A stretch of 64,000 nucleotides of DNA. It comes from Kitasatospora sp. MMS16-BH015. Its GTDB lineage: Bacteria; Actinomycetota; Actinomycetes; Streptomycetales; Streptomycetaceae. Location: contig NZ_CP025394.1 in assembly GCF_002943525.1 (NCBI RefSeq), forward strand, positions 1,488,001-1,552,000, written 5' to 3'. Positions 8,915-18,061 of the stretch are shown here, piece after piece. The position numbers and the translations under genes are program-made. How positions within the stretch are numbered: position 1 is the first letter of the stretch; each line of letters begins with the position of its first letter. A model generated the notes under the pieces. The model was given only the letters and a program-made list of their open reading frames with translations. It had not been told where the DNA came from and made no database searches.

Positions 8915-9170
8915 ATGACCGCCACCACCGAAAGCACCACCGCGCCACGACTCCGCCGCGCCAGGGCGGCCGGTGCCGCCCTGGCGGCGGGACTCCTGCT
9001 CGCCGTGGCCACCGGCCCTGCCCCGGCCGCCGCCGAGGGGTGCCGATGCGGGCGGCTACACCACCCACCTGCACGACAACGGTGACTACTGCGTCTGGCT
9101 CGACGTGTTCTACGTCCAGAACGGGCACGGGGACTGGCCCGCGACACCCTGGGTCAAGTACTCCGGCTGA
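8915..9170 (+). pseudogene. Small secreted protein broken by a one-base frameshift
   Basis: ATG 8915 follows a very strong ribosome site (GAGGAGGA, 8903-8910) and encodes a signal peptide (Arg-rich start, Ala/Leu core, ending PAPAAAEG). At the GGGG run 9037-9040 the frame is lost and it stops at 9085. Dropping one G restores a frame running to 9170 and adds a sensible mature peptide (GYTTHLHDNGDYCVWLDVFY..., ending VKYSG). The intact product would be ~85 residues with a ~45-residue exported domain of unknown function. Either a real mutation or a sequencing error in the homopolymer. Confidence 0.6.
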
Positions 9171-9193
9171 GCTCCGAACGACGTGGGCGAGGG

Positions 9194-9745
9194 TCAGGCC
9201 CGCAGTGCCGCCGCGAAGCGATGTCGCAAGGCGTCCAGCCGAGTGCGCCCCGCCCCGCCCGGCGGCGGCAGGCGACGGACGAGCGCCCGGACCGCCGCCG
9301 GGGCGAGCTCGACCGCCCGGTCGAGTTCGGCCTCGGCGGCACCGGGCCTCGCCGCCTCCGCCGCCCGCGCCGCGTACAGGCCGGGCGAGAGCACGTGGTT
9401 GACCTGGTGCGGGGTGGCCAGCGGGTGGATGTACGGCGCGGCCGCCGCGCAGCCCGCCGCCCGGGCGGCGGCGGAGGCCGCCGGGGCGTCGGTCTCCTTC
9501 GCGGCGGCGAGGGCCGCCCACCCGGCGGCGCGGAGCTGCCCCGTCCGGCGGCCGTCTCGCGCATAGGCCCGGGCCGCCGCGATCGCCGCCCGGGGGCGGG
9601 CGTCACCGGGGACGGCCGACTCGTACCGGGCCAGGGCCCGTTCGGCGCAGTCGGCCGCCCAGGCGGCGAGCAGCCGCCGGTCCTCCTCGCTGATCGGCAC
9701 CTCGGCGGGGACGGCAGGCTGTTCCCCGGTACTCGTGTCGTCCAT
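9194..9745 (-). CDS. Imm-5-like putative immunity protein
   Basis: 183 residues from ATG 9745; the frame continues upstream without a stop but through the end of the neighbouring gene's region. The pattern ISEEDRRLLAAWAADCAERAL, then RPRAAIAAARAYARDG, several AARAAGCAAA-type Ala-rich helices and a late RRLPP resembles a widespread actinobacterial family annotated as putative immunity protein (Imm-5-like). It is all-helical and cytoplasmic. No toxin partner is visible beside it, so the immunity role is a family label only. It is convergent with the small secreted-protein remnant, 23 bases away. Confidence 0.6.
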   Translation of the reverse strand: MDDTSTGEQPAVPAEVPISEEDRRLLAAWAADCAERALARYESAVPGDARPRAAIAAARAYARDGRRTGQLRAAGWAALAAAKETDAPAASAAARAAGCAAAAPYIHPLATPHQVNHVLSPGLYAARAAEAARPGAAEAELDRAVELAPAAVRALVRRLPPPGGAGRTRLDALRHRFAAALRA

Positions 9746-9774
9746 GCCCCCATCCTGCCGGACGGTCAGGAACG

Positions 9775-11010
9775 CTACCGGCCCGAGCCGGTGGTGCTGC
9801 CCGCGCCCGGTCCGCAGAAGGCCCGGTCGAGGAGCGCGATCACGGTCGGCGTCAGCTGGTCCGACTTCGCCGGGTCGTACGGGGTCACCGAGATCACCAT
9901 CTGCCGGGTGCCGGTGCGGTTGCCGAACTCGTAGGTCAGGTAGTTGTTGATGCCGCCCGGGTGGCCCCAGACCTCGGTGCAGGAAAGGGAGGTCTGCATC
10001 AGGCCGAGACCGTACCGGGACGGCGGGTAGTCGTTGGCGGGCACGGTGGTGGTCATCGCGGCGAGCTGGGCCGGGGCGAGGAGCCGGCCGCCGAGGAGGG
10101 CGGCGTTGAAGCGGGTCAGATCCTCGGTGGTGGAGATCATCTCGCCGGCGGCGCCGCCCTGGGAGGGGTTGAGTTCGGTGACGTCGGCTGGGCCGGTGCT
10201 CAGCGAGAAGTAGGCGTGGCTGTGCGGGCCGGGGACGGTGGTGTCGGTACCGGGGAGGGTGGAGTGGTGCAGGCCGAGCGGGCAGAGGATGCGCTGCTGG
10301 ACCTCGGTGCGCCAGGAGCGGCCCGTCACCTTCTCGATGAGCTCGCCCATCAGCTGGTAGTCGGTGTTGGAGTAGTGCCAGCCCTGGCCGGGGGCGAAGT
10401 ACGGCGGGTGCGCCACCGCGAGGGCGATCAGCTGCTGCGGGGTGTAGGTCTGCCAGCGGCCGGTGGCGAGGAACTCCTGCTGCTGGGCCTCGGTGTCGGT
10501 GGCGAAGCTCGGGTCCTCCAGGTAGTCGAAGAGGCCGGCGGTGTGGCCGAGGATCTGCCGCACGGTGATCGCCCCGCCGTTCGGCACCACGCCCGGCAGG
10601 TGACGCTCGATCGGGTCGTCCAGGCCGAGCCTGCCCTCGGCCGAGAGCTGGAGCACCACCGTCGCCACGAAGGTCTTGGTCACGCTGCCGGCCCGGAATC
10701 GGCCGTCCACCGGCGCCGGGGCCTTGGTGGTCAGGTCCCGCACGCCCGAGCTGCCGCGCCAGACGGCCTTGCCGTGGTCCCGCAGTTCGGCGATCGCGCC
10801 GAGGGCGCCGGCCTGACCGGTGATCGCGTCCAGCCCCTGCCGGAGCCCGGCGGTGCCTTGGCCCGGCCGGCCGTCCGCCACCGAGAGGGTGAGGCCGGGC
10901 TGCGGGGTGGCCGCGCCCGCCGTCGGGGCGAGGGCGAGCACGGTGGCGCCCGCGAGCAGCCCGGCGGCGAGGCGGAAGCCGCGTCGCGTGCTGGTCCTGT
11001 GGTTCGTCAT
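9775..11010 (-). CDS. Secreted serine hydrolase (D-Ala-D-Ala carboxypeptidase / class C beta-lactamase family)
   Basis: 411 residues from ATG 11010, giving a clear signal peptide (RRGFRLAAGLLAGATVLAL...ending AGAA). The penicillin-binding serine hydrolase motifs are in order: SVTK (SxxK), YSN within HYSNTDYQ, and HPGG near the C-terminus replacing KTG. This fits the exported D-Ala-D-Ala carboxypeptidase/esterase group common in streptomycetes (S12 family). It may trim peptidoglycan or hydrolyse a D-amino-acid ester. Upstream in-frame start at 11079 would place Pro-rich residues before the signal, so it is less likely. Confidence 0.88.
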   Translation of the reverse strand: MTNHRTSTRRGFRLAAGLLAGATVLALAPTAGAATPQPGLTLSVADGRPGQGTAGLRQGLDAITGQAGALGAIAELRDHGKAVWRGSSGVRDLTTKAPAPVDGRFRAGSVTKTFVATVVLQLSAEGRLGLDDPIERHLPGVVPNGGAITVRQILGHTAGLFDYLEDPSFATDTEAQQQEFLATGRWQTYTPQQLIALAVAHPPYFAPGQGWHYSNTDYQLMGELIEKVTGRSWRTEVQQRILCPLGLHHSTLPGTDTTVPGPHSHAYFSLSTGPADVTELNPSQGGAAGEMISTTEDLTRFNAALLGGRLLAPAQLAAMTTTVPANDYPPSRYGLGLMQTSLSCTEVWGHPGGINNYLTYEFGNRTGTRQMVISVTPYDPAKSDQLTPTVIALLDRAFCGPGAGSTTGSGR

Positions 11011-11498
11011 GCCTGTTCTCCGTCCGACCTGCGCCGCGGGGCACCCGGCGGGGGCCCACTCACGGCTCACCCACCCCACCGGGAGCAGCCCCGGGCGGTG
11101 GGTGATCAGGACGTTCTCACGCTTCCACGCCCGGGTGACGCGGCTTCAGGCCCCTTCTCCGGGCACCCTCTGCTGCCCGTCGAGCCGAGGTGCACCGGAA
11201 TCGGGGCAGCGGGTTGGGTTGCGTCCGAAGCCCGCCTTTTTCAGATGCCGAACGGCGGGGCGTAGCGGACGGTGCCGCCCGGGAGCGGCTCGTGCCCCGG
11301 GTCGAGGGCCGCCCGGACGGCGGCGCCGCCCGCGCCGGTCCGCTGGTGGGCGGGGAGCACCGCGACCGGGGCCAGGCAGAGCGCCGGGGGCTCGTCGAGG
11401 TGACAGCACCATCCGACGGTTCGCCTACCCCCCGTCCGAGCCGCCGTCGAACCGGATCTACGGTGGAGCTTGCGGACGGACGGTACAGGGAGGTCCAA
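11011..11498. other. 488-base divergent gap holding a gene remnant
   Basis: Separates the divergent serine hydrolase and PucR-type genes. It must contain both promoters, but no convincing -35/-10 pair stands out. Its middle (11241-11415) carries a GNAT acetyltransferase remnant; I see nothing else in the rest. Confidence 0.5.
11241..11415 (-). pseudogene. GNAT acetyltransferase remnant
   Basis: The minus-strand frame ending at 11241 reads a typical GNAT acetyl-CoA motif (LAPVAVLPAHQRTGAG followed by AAVRAAL) and then directly a GNAT C-terminus (GTVRYAPPFG and stop). In complete enzymes 50-70 residues separate these two pieces, and about 60 residues precede the first; both are missing here. 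The simplest reading is an internal deletion plus loss of the 5' part, leaving a ~58-codon scar between two divergent genes. Confidence 0.5.
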
Positions 11499-13376
11499 AT
11501 GCCCACGCTGGGATGGTTGGTGACGACGGTGCCCGAGCTCCGGGTGGAGGCCGGCCCGGTCGGCTGGCAGACCCGGCCGGTGCTCGGCGTGGTGGACCAC
11601 GGAGAAGAGGGCAGCGTGCCGGCCGGGCACCTGATGCTGCTGTCCGGGGAGCCGGTGGCCGCCGGGTCGGCGGCGAGGGTGCGGCAGGCGGCAGCGGTGG
11701 TGGCCCCGGCGGGGACCGCCCCCGGGCGGCTCGGGGTGCCGGTGTTGCGGGCGACGCCGGAGCTGTCCTGGCTGCGGGTGGCCCGGGTGATAGCCGAGGA
11801 ACGGCTCCGGGAAGCACGGGAACGGACCGCCCTGCTGGAGCAGTTGCTGGCGCAGGCCCGGGAGCCCGCCGCCCAGGGAGTCGAGCGGGTGGTGGAGTGG
11901 CTGGGCCGCACCCTCGGCGCCCACGTCCTGCTCGACGGGGCCGGCCTCGGCAACGCCGACGGCGGCAGCCCACCCGACGGCCTCGGCACCCCGGTCGCCT
12001 CCTCACCCCGCGCCGAAGCGGCGCTCGCCGCTGCCGGCCGGGCCACCGTCGCCGACCCGGTCGCGGCCGGGCGGCTGCGGACGGCCGTATTGGCGGGCGG
12101 CGGGCTGCACCTGCGGCTGGCGGCCGTCGGCCGGGCCGGGGCGTACCTGACAGTGGGTCGGGTCAAACCGTTCGGGCCGTCGGCCGGGGGGCTGGTGGCG
12201 CAGGCCGCCGGGCTGCTCGACCCGCTGCTGCGGCTCCGCGCGGCGGAGGGCGAGCGGGAGCGGGCGGCCGAGTTGGCCTCGGGGCTGCGGGTGGCGGTCT
12301 TCCAGCTGCTGATGGGTGGTGAGGTGACGCTCGCTCAGCGGGCGGCGGAGGGACTGGTGCCGGGCCTGCTCGCGGCGGAGTCCGTCCGGGTGCAGGTGCT
12401 GGAGTGCCCGGCCGAGGAGCGGAACGCCCTGGCCGACGCCTGCGCCGAGGCCACGGCCGGCCGGGCCCTGGTGGTCCGCTGCCCGGCCACCGAGCAGCAC
12501 CTGATCGTGGTCAGCCCGGTGGAGGGCCCCGAACCGGCGGCGGACGCCGGCTGGGGCACTGCCGGGCGGGTGCTGCGCGGGTTCCTGGCCGGGCATCCGG
12601 AGCGGCGGCTCGGCGGGAGTGGGGTGCATCCGCTGGAGAAGGTGGCGGCGGCGTACGGGGACGCCATCCGGGCGTTGGCGGCGGCGCGGCTGCGGCCGGG
12701 GCGGGCGGCGCTGTACGCGGTGGAGGACCGGTTGGTGCGGGTGCTCGACCGGGCGGTGGCGCGGGAGTGGGCGGCGGGGGTGCTGGCGCCGCTGCACGCC
12801 GTGCCGCTGGCCGGGCGGGACCAGCTGTACGGGACGCTGGGCCTGGGGCTGGAGTTCCCGGCCACCAGTGCCGGGCGGATCCTCGGGGTGAGCCGCAACA
12901 CCGTACGGGCCCGGATGGACCGGGCGGCCGCACTGCTGGGCCTCGACCTGTCGCGGGTGGCAGCGCGAGCCGTGCTGCACCTGGCCCTGCGGGTCGGCGA
13001 GTCGGAGAGCGGCACCGGGGCCAGTGCGGTCCGGCTGGCCGAGGTGCTGGGGGCGGAGGCCGCCCGGGCCTGGGCCGAGGGGTTGGCGGAGCGGCTCGCG
13101 GAGGACGGACGGGACCTGCGCGGCACCCTGCGGGCCTGGCTCGGCGCGGACGCGAACGTGGAGCGCGCGGCCCGGCGGCTGGGGCTGCACCCGCAGACCG
13201 TCCGCGAGCACCTGCGCAGCGCCGAGCAGCTGCTCCAGCGTCAGCTGCTCTCCGGCGGCAGCGGGGTGTACGAGACGGCCCTCGCCTTCGCCGCCCTCGG
13301 CGAGCTGGAACTGCACCTGGAGCCGGGCCGGGCCGGCCGGGCACCCGAAGGGGCAGCCGGGACCGTGCACTCGTGA
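11499..13376 (+). CDS. PucR-like transcriptional regulator with two C-terminal helix-turn-helix motifs
   Basis: 625 residues. ATG 11499 is set by AGGGAGG (11487-11493). An N-terminal ~130 residues resemble the purine-catabolism sensory domain of PucR proteins (LGWLVTTVPELRVEAG...), followed by a GAF-like middle. Two predicted DNA-binding helices occur: GRILGVSRNTVRARMDRAA (~residues 462-480) and AARRLGLHPQTVREHLRSAE (~560-580). PucR proteins normally control nucleotide or amino-acid use; here the target is unknown. It is divergent from the serine hydrolase gene, with a remnant between them. Confidence 0.8.
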   Translation: MPTLGWLVTTVPELRVEAGPVGWQTRPVLGVVDHGEEGSVPAGHLMLLSGEPVAAGSAARVRQAAAVVAPAGTAPGRLGVPVLRATPELSWLRVARVIAEERLREARERTALLEQLLAQAREPAAQGVERVVEWLGRTLGAHVLLDGAGLGNADGGSPPDGLGTPVASSPRAEAALAAAGRATVADPVAAGRLRTAVLAGGGLHLRLAAVGRAGAYLTVGRVKPFGPSAGGLVAQAAGLLDPLLRLRAAEGERERAAELASGLRVAVFQLLMGGEVTLAQRAAEGLVPGLLAAESVRVQVLECPAEERNALADACAEATAGRALVVRCPATEQHLIVVSPVEGPEPAADAGWGTAGRVLRGFLAGHPERRLGGSGVHPLEKVAAAYGDAIRALAAARLRPGRAALYAVEDRLVRVLDRAVAREWAAGVLAPLHAVPLAGRDQLYGTLGLGLEFPATSAGRILGVSRNTVRARMDRAAALLGLDLSRVAARAVLHLALRVGESESGTGASAVRLAEVLGAEAARAWAEGLAERLAEDGRDLRGTLRAWLGADANVERAARRLGLHPQTVREHLRSAEQLLQRQLLSGGSGVYETALAFAALGELELHLEPGRAGRAPEGAAGTVHS

Positions 13377-13505
13377 CAGTGCCGCTGCCCGACCGTGCAC
13401 CGGTGCAGTACCGGGTGGTCCGATCGGGCACCTAGAGTCGTGGTGAGCGGTCGGACGGGGGACCCGGACAACGGGGGACGGGACGGCCGGCCGCTCGGTG
13501 CTGTC

Positions 13506-13543
13506 GCCCGGGCCGAGGGAGCTTGAGTCTCCTCGGCCCGGGC
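13506..13543. terminator. Hairpin between convergent regulator and alpha-galactosidase genes
   Basis: Perfect 13-bp stem (13506-13518 with 13531-13543), 12-base loop. It lies 130 bases after the regulator stop and 49 bases after the end of the convergent galactosidase gene. Confidence 0.75.
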
Positions 13544-13591
13544 GTTCTGCGTCGGTGGGCACCCCCGACGGTGCCCACCGCGTTCCAGGGC

Positions 13592-15397
13592 TCAGCGCCG
13601 CAGCGTGAGCAGCCCGCCGAGCGGGACGTGCAGGGCGAGTTCGGTGCCGTCCACGGTGGGCGCGGCCTCGGCGAGGGTGCCGCCCTGGCAGTCCTGGATC
13701 AGGACGGAGACCCGGCCCGGGGGCTGGTCGAAGGTGAGGCGGACCAGGGTGTCGGGGTCGGCGTTGGCCAGCAGCAGCAGGTCCCACGGGCCGCCCACCG
13801 GGATCGGGACGGGGGCGTAGCGGCCGAAGGCGAGGGCGGTGCCGTTGCGGGCCTCGATCAGCGGGTAGGCGAGTTCGGGGCGGTGCGGGCGCAGGTCACC
13901 GCGCTGGAGCAGGCCGACGTGCTCGCTCATGACGGAGAGCCAGAACCTGAGGGTGGCCAGCTGGGCCGGGCTCTGGGCGGCGAGTTCGACCGAGACCTGC
14001 GGGGTGGCGAAGAGCACCGAGAGCAGCAGCACGGCGATCTGCTCGGGGCTCTCGCTCGGGTGCCAGGTGATCGGGTCGGCGTGTACGGCCAGCGGTCCAG
14101 CGGTGAGCCGCAGGTCGGCGGTGCGGGTACGGTTCTCGGCGGTGTTGTGCGGGCAGTCGGTGGCACGCACCATCGTGGCGTACGGCCACAGGCCGGGGCC
14201 CATGTAGTCCTGGCGGTGCTCGATCAGCACCTCGGGCCGGGTGGCCCGCAGCCGTGCGTCCAGCGCGGTGAGCAGCTTCTGCACGCCCTCGGCCACCGTC
14301 TCGCAGTCGGCCTCGGGTGAGGCAGCGGTGGCGCCGGCCCGGGCGAAGGTGTCGATGAAGTCCACCTTGAGGCCGTCGGCGCCGTAGGTCTCGACGGCGG
14401 AGGCGAGCCGCTCGACCTGGTGCGCGCGCACGGTGGCGCTGCGCGGGTCCAGGACGTGGGTCTCCAACTGCGGCAGGTGGGCCAGGGTGTGCTCGGCCAG
14501 GCCCTTGAGGGCCGAGGAGCGCTCGCCGACGAAGGGCAGCGAGTGCCAGACCAGGTAGTTGAGGCCGAGCGCCTGCACCCGGGCGATGTGCGCGGCGAAG
14601 TCGGGGAAGCCGAGCGGGGCCGGCTGCCAGTCGCCGGTGGTGGCGTAGGAGCGGCCCTCCTCGTCGGTCTGCCAGCCGTCGTCCACGATGACGGCCTTGA
14701 AGCCGAGCGGGGCGGCCAGCGCCGCGAGCCGCTCCACGTCGGCGGAGGTCATCGCCAGGTGCAGGGCGTACCAGGTGCAGAAGGTGGGCTCGAAGGCGGC
14801 GGGCGGCACGGTGACCGGCGGCAGCAAGGTGGCCCACCAGGAGGCGGCGCCCCGGATGGTGTCGGCGAAGTGCCGGCCGCTCAGGTCGAGCAGCAGGGCG
14901 AGCCGGTCGCCCTCGTGCTCCACCCACCAGCTGAACTCGCCGGTCTCCTCGACCGCGCCCTCGCCGATCGAGACGGGCAGCACGAGCTCGCCGACGGCGA
15001 AGGTGCAGAGGGCGGCGTCGCCGGTGCCGACCAGCGAGCCGACCGGGGCGCCCTTGGGGAGGGAGGCGATCCGCGGCGCGAGCCAGGAGGGCGGCAGCCA
15101 GCGGGTGCCGGTGTTCGGGGTCCAGTGCGCGGTGGCCCCGGTGCAGGGCAGGCGCCACTCGACCCGGGCGCGCGGCGGCTGCCCGTCCAGCGTGGGGCCG
15201 GTGGTCACCTCGAGCAGCACCACGCCGGGCTGCGCCTGCGGGGTCACGGTGAGGCCGGTGAGCTCCGCGCCGACCGCCGTGGCCTGCACTCTCAGCCCGG
15301 GCAGCCCGAGGCCGGTCTCGACGGCACGGCGGTCCTCCGGCCGGCCGGAGGGGTGGGCACTGCCGTCCCAGCTGAGCGGGGGCGGGGTCTGGGTCAC
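13592..15397 (-). CDS. Alpha-galactosidase-type glycoside hydrolase (GH36)
   Basis: 601 residues from GTG 15397, preceded by GGAAGG seven bases upstream; an ATG at 15418 is the alternative. The GH36 barrel is clear: VDDGWQ at the start of the barrel, the nucleophile Asp346 in GLKVDF, and the acid/base Asp414 in RATDCPHN. No signal peptide, so it acts in the cytoplasm on imported alpha-galactosides such as raffinose-type sugars or melibiose. No sugar transporter is adjacent. It faces the PucR-type gene tail to tail. Confidence 0.88.
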   Translation of the reverse strand: MTQTPPPLSWDGSAHPSGRPEDRRAVETGLGLPGLRVQATAVGAELTGLTVTPQAQPGVVLLEVTTGPTLDGQPPRARVEWRLPCTGATAHWTPNTGTRWLPPSWLAPRIASLPKGAPVGSLVGTGDAALCTFAVGELVLPVSIGEGAVEETGEFSWWVEHEGDRLALLLDLSGRHFADTIRGAASWWATLLPPVTVPPAAFEPTFCTWYALHLAMTSADVERLAALAAPLGFKAVIVDDGWQTDEEGRSYATTGDWQPAPLGFPDFAAHIARVQALGLNYLVWHSLPFVGERSSALKGLAEHTLAHLPQLETHVLDPRSATVRAHQVERLASAVETYGADGLKVDFIDTFARAGATAASPEADCETVAEGVQKLLTALDARLRATRPEVLIEHRQDYMGPGLWPYATMVRATDCPHNTAENRTRTADLRLTAGPLAVHADPITWHPSESPEQIAVLLLSVLFATPQVSVELAAQSPAQLATLRFWLSVMSEHVGLLQRGDLRPHRPELAYPLIEARNGTALAFGRYAPVPIPVGGPWDLLLLANADPDTLVRLTFDQPPGRVSVLIQDCQGGTLAEAAPTVDGTELALHVPLGGLLTLRR

Positions 15398-15463
15398 GAG
15401 TGAGCCTTCCGTTGGCATCTGACGGGTGGAAGGCCGTCGTCGGACGGGACGTCGGCCGGTGGG

Positions 15464-15510
15464 CCCGCACGGGCGGCCGCGGAAGCGGAAGGGACGGCCG
15501 CCCGTGCGGG
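15464..15510 (-). repeat. Perfect 16-bp inverted repeat, second hairpin after collagenase
   Basis: Arms 15464-15479 and 15495-15510 are exact complements with a 15-base purine-rich loop. It sits between the collagenase stop and the galactosidase start, downstream of another hairpin. Likely a backup terminator protecting the next gene. Confidence 0.6.
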
Positions 15511-15549
15511 AGTCGGTGGGATGGGGAGGTGGGCTGGGGAAGGGGTGGG

Positions 15550-15600
15550 CCCGGTCGGGTGCGGCCCGCGTGCGACGGTTCCCCGCCGCACCCGACCGGG
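15550..15600 (-). terminator. Collagenase terminator
   Basis: Perfect 16-bp stem (15550-15565 with 15585-15600), 19-base loop, ending 6 bases after the collagenase stop codon. Confidence 0.75.
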
Positions 15601-15606
15601 GGCTCG

Positions 15607-17964
15607 TCAGCGGCGCAGCGGCCCCTCACAGGTGTAGCTGGAGGTGCCCGCCTTGCCGTTGGTCCAGATCTCGACCGGGCCGAAGGAGCAGTTCATGTCG
15701 TCGAGGTTGTTCGCGACGCCCTTCGTCCGCTGCAGGATGAAGTAGTCGACGGTGCCGGACATGTCCTTGAAGACCTGGTCGGGGTTGGTCGGGTCGGCGA
15801 GGTTGGCGGTGATCTTCCCGGTGCAGACGAAGCGCATCGGCTTGTTGTCCCAGTCGCCGTTGTCCACGCAGTCCGGGGTGTTGGAGGTGGCCTTGGCGAA
15901 GGCCGCCCGCACCTCGGCGGGGTACGCGTACTGCAGGTACCCGTTGGGCGTGAAGCCGGTGCTGGGCACGTACAGGCTGTCCACCCGGGCGATCTGGGCG
16001 TCCAGGAAGGCGTCGTACTCGGTCTGGAGGGCGGCGTCGGCGCCCACCCGGGTGCGCCAGGCGTCGAAGCCGGCCGGGTCGTCGGCCCGCTGGTAGCCGT
16101 ACATCTCGCGCAGCAGCGAGGGGTGGCTCTGCCAGAGGAACTCGAAGAAGGTGCCCGCGTAGTTGTAGAAGTGGAAGGCCGGGGTGTCGTCGTAGCTTGC
16201 GTGGATCAGCTGCCGGACGGTCAGCCGGGGGATGCCGGCCGCCTCGTCCTGGGCGAGCTTCTGCACCAGGGACTTGCGGACCAGGATGCCCTGGTCGCGG
16301 GTGGCGCCGTCGAAGAACTCGGCGGTGCCCTCGTCCATCGCGGTGGTCAGGTCGTTCGCGTACCAGCGCGCGTTGCCGAAGTAACCCGGCACGGCCCAGC
16401 GGCCGTTGAGGTAGTGGGTGTACTCGTGCCGGAAGAGCTCCTCCAGCGTCAGGGTGGAGTCCTGCGGCACCCGGCGCTGGTAGGTGTAGAAGGTGGCGCC
16501 GTTCTCGATGTAGATGCCGCCGTTGTTGGTGTTCATCCCGGTGAGCAGCGGGTGGTAGACCTCGTAGTCGGAGCGCGAGGCGTAGAGGTGGATGTGCAGG
16601 ATGGAGTTGACGTCGCCCGCGAGCGGCACGTCGGTGCCGAGCACCCGGAAGAACTGGGTCTTCACCTGCTTGCTCGCGTAGTACATCTGGTCGACCGTCG
16701 GCTTGTCGAGGGCGGTGTGCACCTCGATCGCGCCGTTGTCGTACCTGTAGGTGTTGGGGAAGAGCGCGGCCTCGATCTTGTCGGCGCAGACGTCGTACTG
16801 GGCGCAGACCCCGTAGGTGTTGGCCCAGCCGACCAGCTTGATCCACGGGTCGGAGTTCGCGCCAAAGGTGGCCCGGGTGAGGGTCAGCAGCGGGCCGAGG
16901 TCGGCCACCACCGCGTCGCGCAGGGCGGCGATCTGGCCGAACCGGCCGTACTCGGCCATCGCGTCGCGGGCCATCCAGGCGTTGGCGGTGCCCTTGAGGT
17001 GGCCGTAGCCGGCGAAGGCGCGGAAGGCGGCGCGGTAGTCGGCGTCGGCGGCCACGGCGGCGGTGAAGGCCGGGTCGTTGTTGGCGATGCCGAGGTAGTC
17101 GATGTTGAGGGCGGCGAGACCGGTGGTGCCCCAGACCCAGCTGTCGGCCACGGTGGTGCCGGGGGCGAACTTCGCGAGGATCTTCTTCACCAGACCGAGG
17201 TTGTGCCGGCCGAGCCCGGTGCTGCCGGCGGTGATGGCCAGCTCGCGCAGGGTGGCGGCGGCCGTGTCGGTGGTGTCGAAGGCGTGCGGGCTCGCCTGGT
17301 ACGCGTCGATCGCGCGCTGGAGGGCGGTGGCCGTGGGCGCGTCGGTGACGTCGATCTCGCTGTGGTTGAAGTCGAAGTAGACCGTGGCGTGCAGGAAGGT
17401 CCACAGCGCGTAGAGGCGGCCGGTGCCGTCGTCGGTGGCGGAGAGCTTGGTGATCCGGTCGGCGACGGCCTGGACGTGGGCGTCGTCCATGGTGGCGGCG
17501 TACCGGGCGCCCCAGGTCCACAGGAAGGCGCGCAGGCAGCCGTCGGGGCTGACGGCGGGGTCGGCGAGGAAGTCGGCGAGCTGCTGCGGGCCGAGGCCGG
17601 TCATGCCGTCAAGGGTGCAGGGCACCCCGGCGGCCGTGGTGGCGGCGACGGCCTGCCGCACCGTGGCGGAGGCCGTCGGGGCGGGGGCGCCGACGCGGTC
17701 GGGCAGCAGGCCGGGGATGTGCGAGTCGCCGAGCGAGCCGCCGCCGGGGGCGGGGGCCGCGGTGCCGGGCTTGGCGGCGGCGGTGCCGAGGTGGTCGACC
17801 TCGTCGTAGCCGGTGGGGCCGGGAACGGTCGGGGTGGAGCTGCTCGGGGCGGTGACGGCCGGGGGCGGGGTGAGGGCCTGGGCGGTCTGCAGGGCCGGCA
17901 GTGTGAGGGAGGCTGCGAGTGCGGTGGCGATGAGGACCCTGCGCGCAGTGCGGGGAGTGGTCAT
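15607..17964 (-). CDS. Secreted M9 family collagenase
   Basis: 785-residue exported metalloprotease. Signal peptide MTTPRTARRVLIATALAASL, then a Pro/Ser/Thr-rich stretch and an alpha-helical activator-like region. The zinc site is HEYTH (His513, Glu514, His517), in the collagenase-specific context HEYTHYLNGR, with the third ligand probably a Glu in DEGTAEFF about 28 residues later. This matches bacterial (Clostridium/Vibrio) collagenases, which cut native triple-helical collagen. The C-terminal ~100 residues, with paired Cys (CVDNGDW...FVCTG, NCSFGP...YTCEG), form an accessory domain. Lies just downstream of a dipeptide ABC operon. Confidence 0.93.
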   Translation of the reverse strand: MTTPRTARRVLIATALAASLTLPALQTAQALTPPPAVTAPSSSTPTVPGPTGYDEVDHLGTAAAKPGTAAPAPGGGSLGDSHIPGLLPDRVGAPAPTASATVRQAVAATTAAGVPCTLDGMTGLGPQQLADFLADPAVSPDGCLRAFLWTWGARYAATMDDAHVQAVADRITKLSATDDGTGRLYALWTFLHATVYFDFNHSEIDVTDAPTATALQRAIDAYQASPHAFDTTDTAAATLRELAITAGSTGLGRHNLGLVKKILAKFAPGTTVADSWVWGTTGLAALNIDYLGIANNDPAFTAAVAADADYRAAFRAFAGYGHLKGTANAWMARDAMAEYGRFGQIAALRDAVVADLGPLLTLTRATFGANSDPWIKLVGWANTYGVCAQYDVCADKIEAALFPNTYRYDNGAIEVHTALDKPTVDQMYYASKQVKTQFFRVLGTDVPLAGDVNSILHIHLYASRSDYEVYHPLLTGMNTNNGGIYIENGATFYTYQRRVPQDSTLTLEELFRHEYTHYLNGRWAVPGYFGNARWYANDLTTAMDEGTAEFFDGATRDQGILVRKSLVQKLAQDEAAGIPRLTVRQLIHASYDDTPAFHFYNYAGTFFEFLWQSHPSLLREMYGYQRADDPAGFDAWRTRVGADAALQTEYDAFLDAQIARVDSLYVPSTGFTPNGYLQYAYPAEVRAAFAKATSNTPDCVDNGDWDNKPMRFVCTGKITANLADPTNPDQVFKDMSGTVDYFILQRTKGVANNLDDMNCSFGPVEIWTNGKAGTSSYTCEGPLRR

Positions 17965-18061
17965 CCAGTGGCTCCATGGAACGTGGGGGGAGGTGGCACC
18001 GGGCTCCGCCGGGGTGGGGGTGGCGGGGCCGGGTGCTGACGCCGTGTCGGGCGCACCCGGA

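Noticed and set aside
5799..8918. Very long plus-strand open frame (~1040 codons) through several genes
   Set aside because: Low-complexity Arg/Pro/Gly content and it crosses the VOC, unknown and MFS genes in other frames; not a protein.
16662..16865. Small minus-strand frame inside the collagenase region
   Set aside because: Alternative frame of the collagenase with Arg/Thr/Ser-biased composition; no ribosome site.
15400..18039. 879-codon plus-strand frame over the collagenase gene
   Set aside because: Gly/Val-rich shadow opposite a well-supported M9 collagenase.
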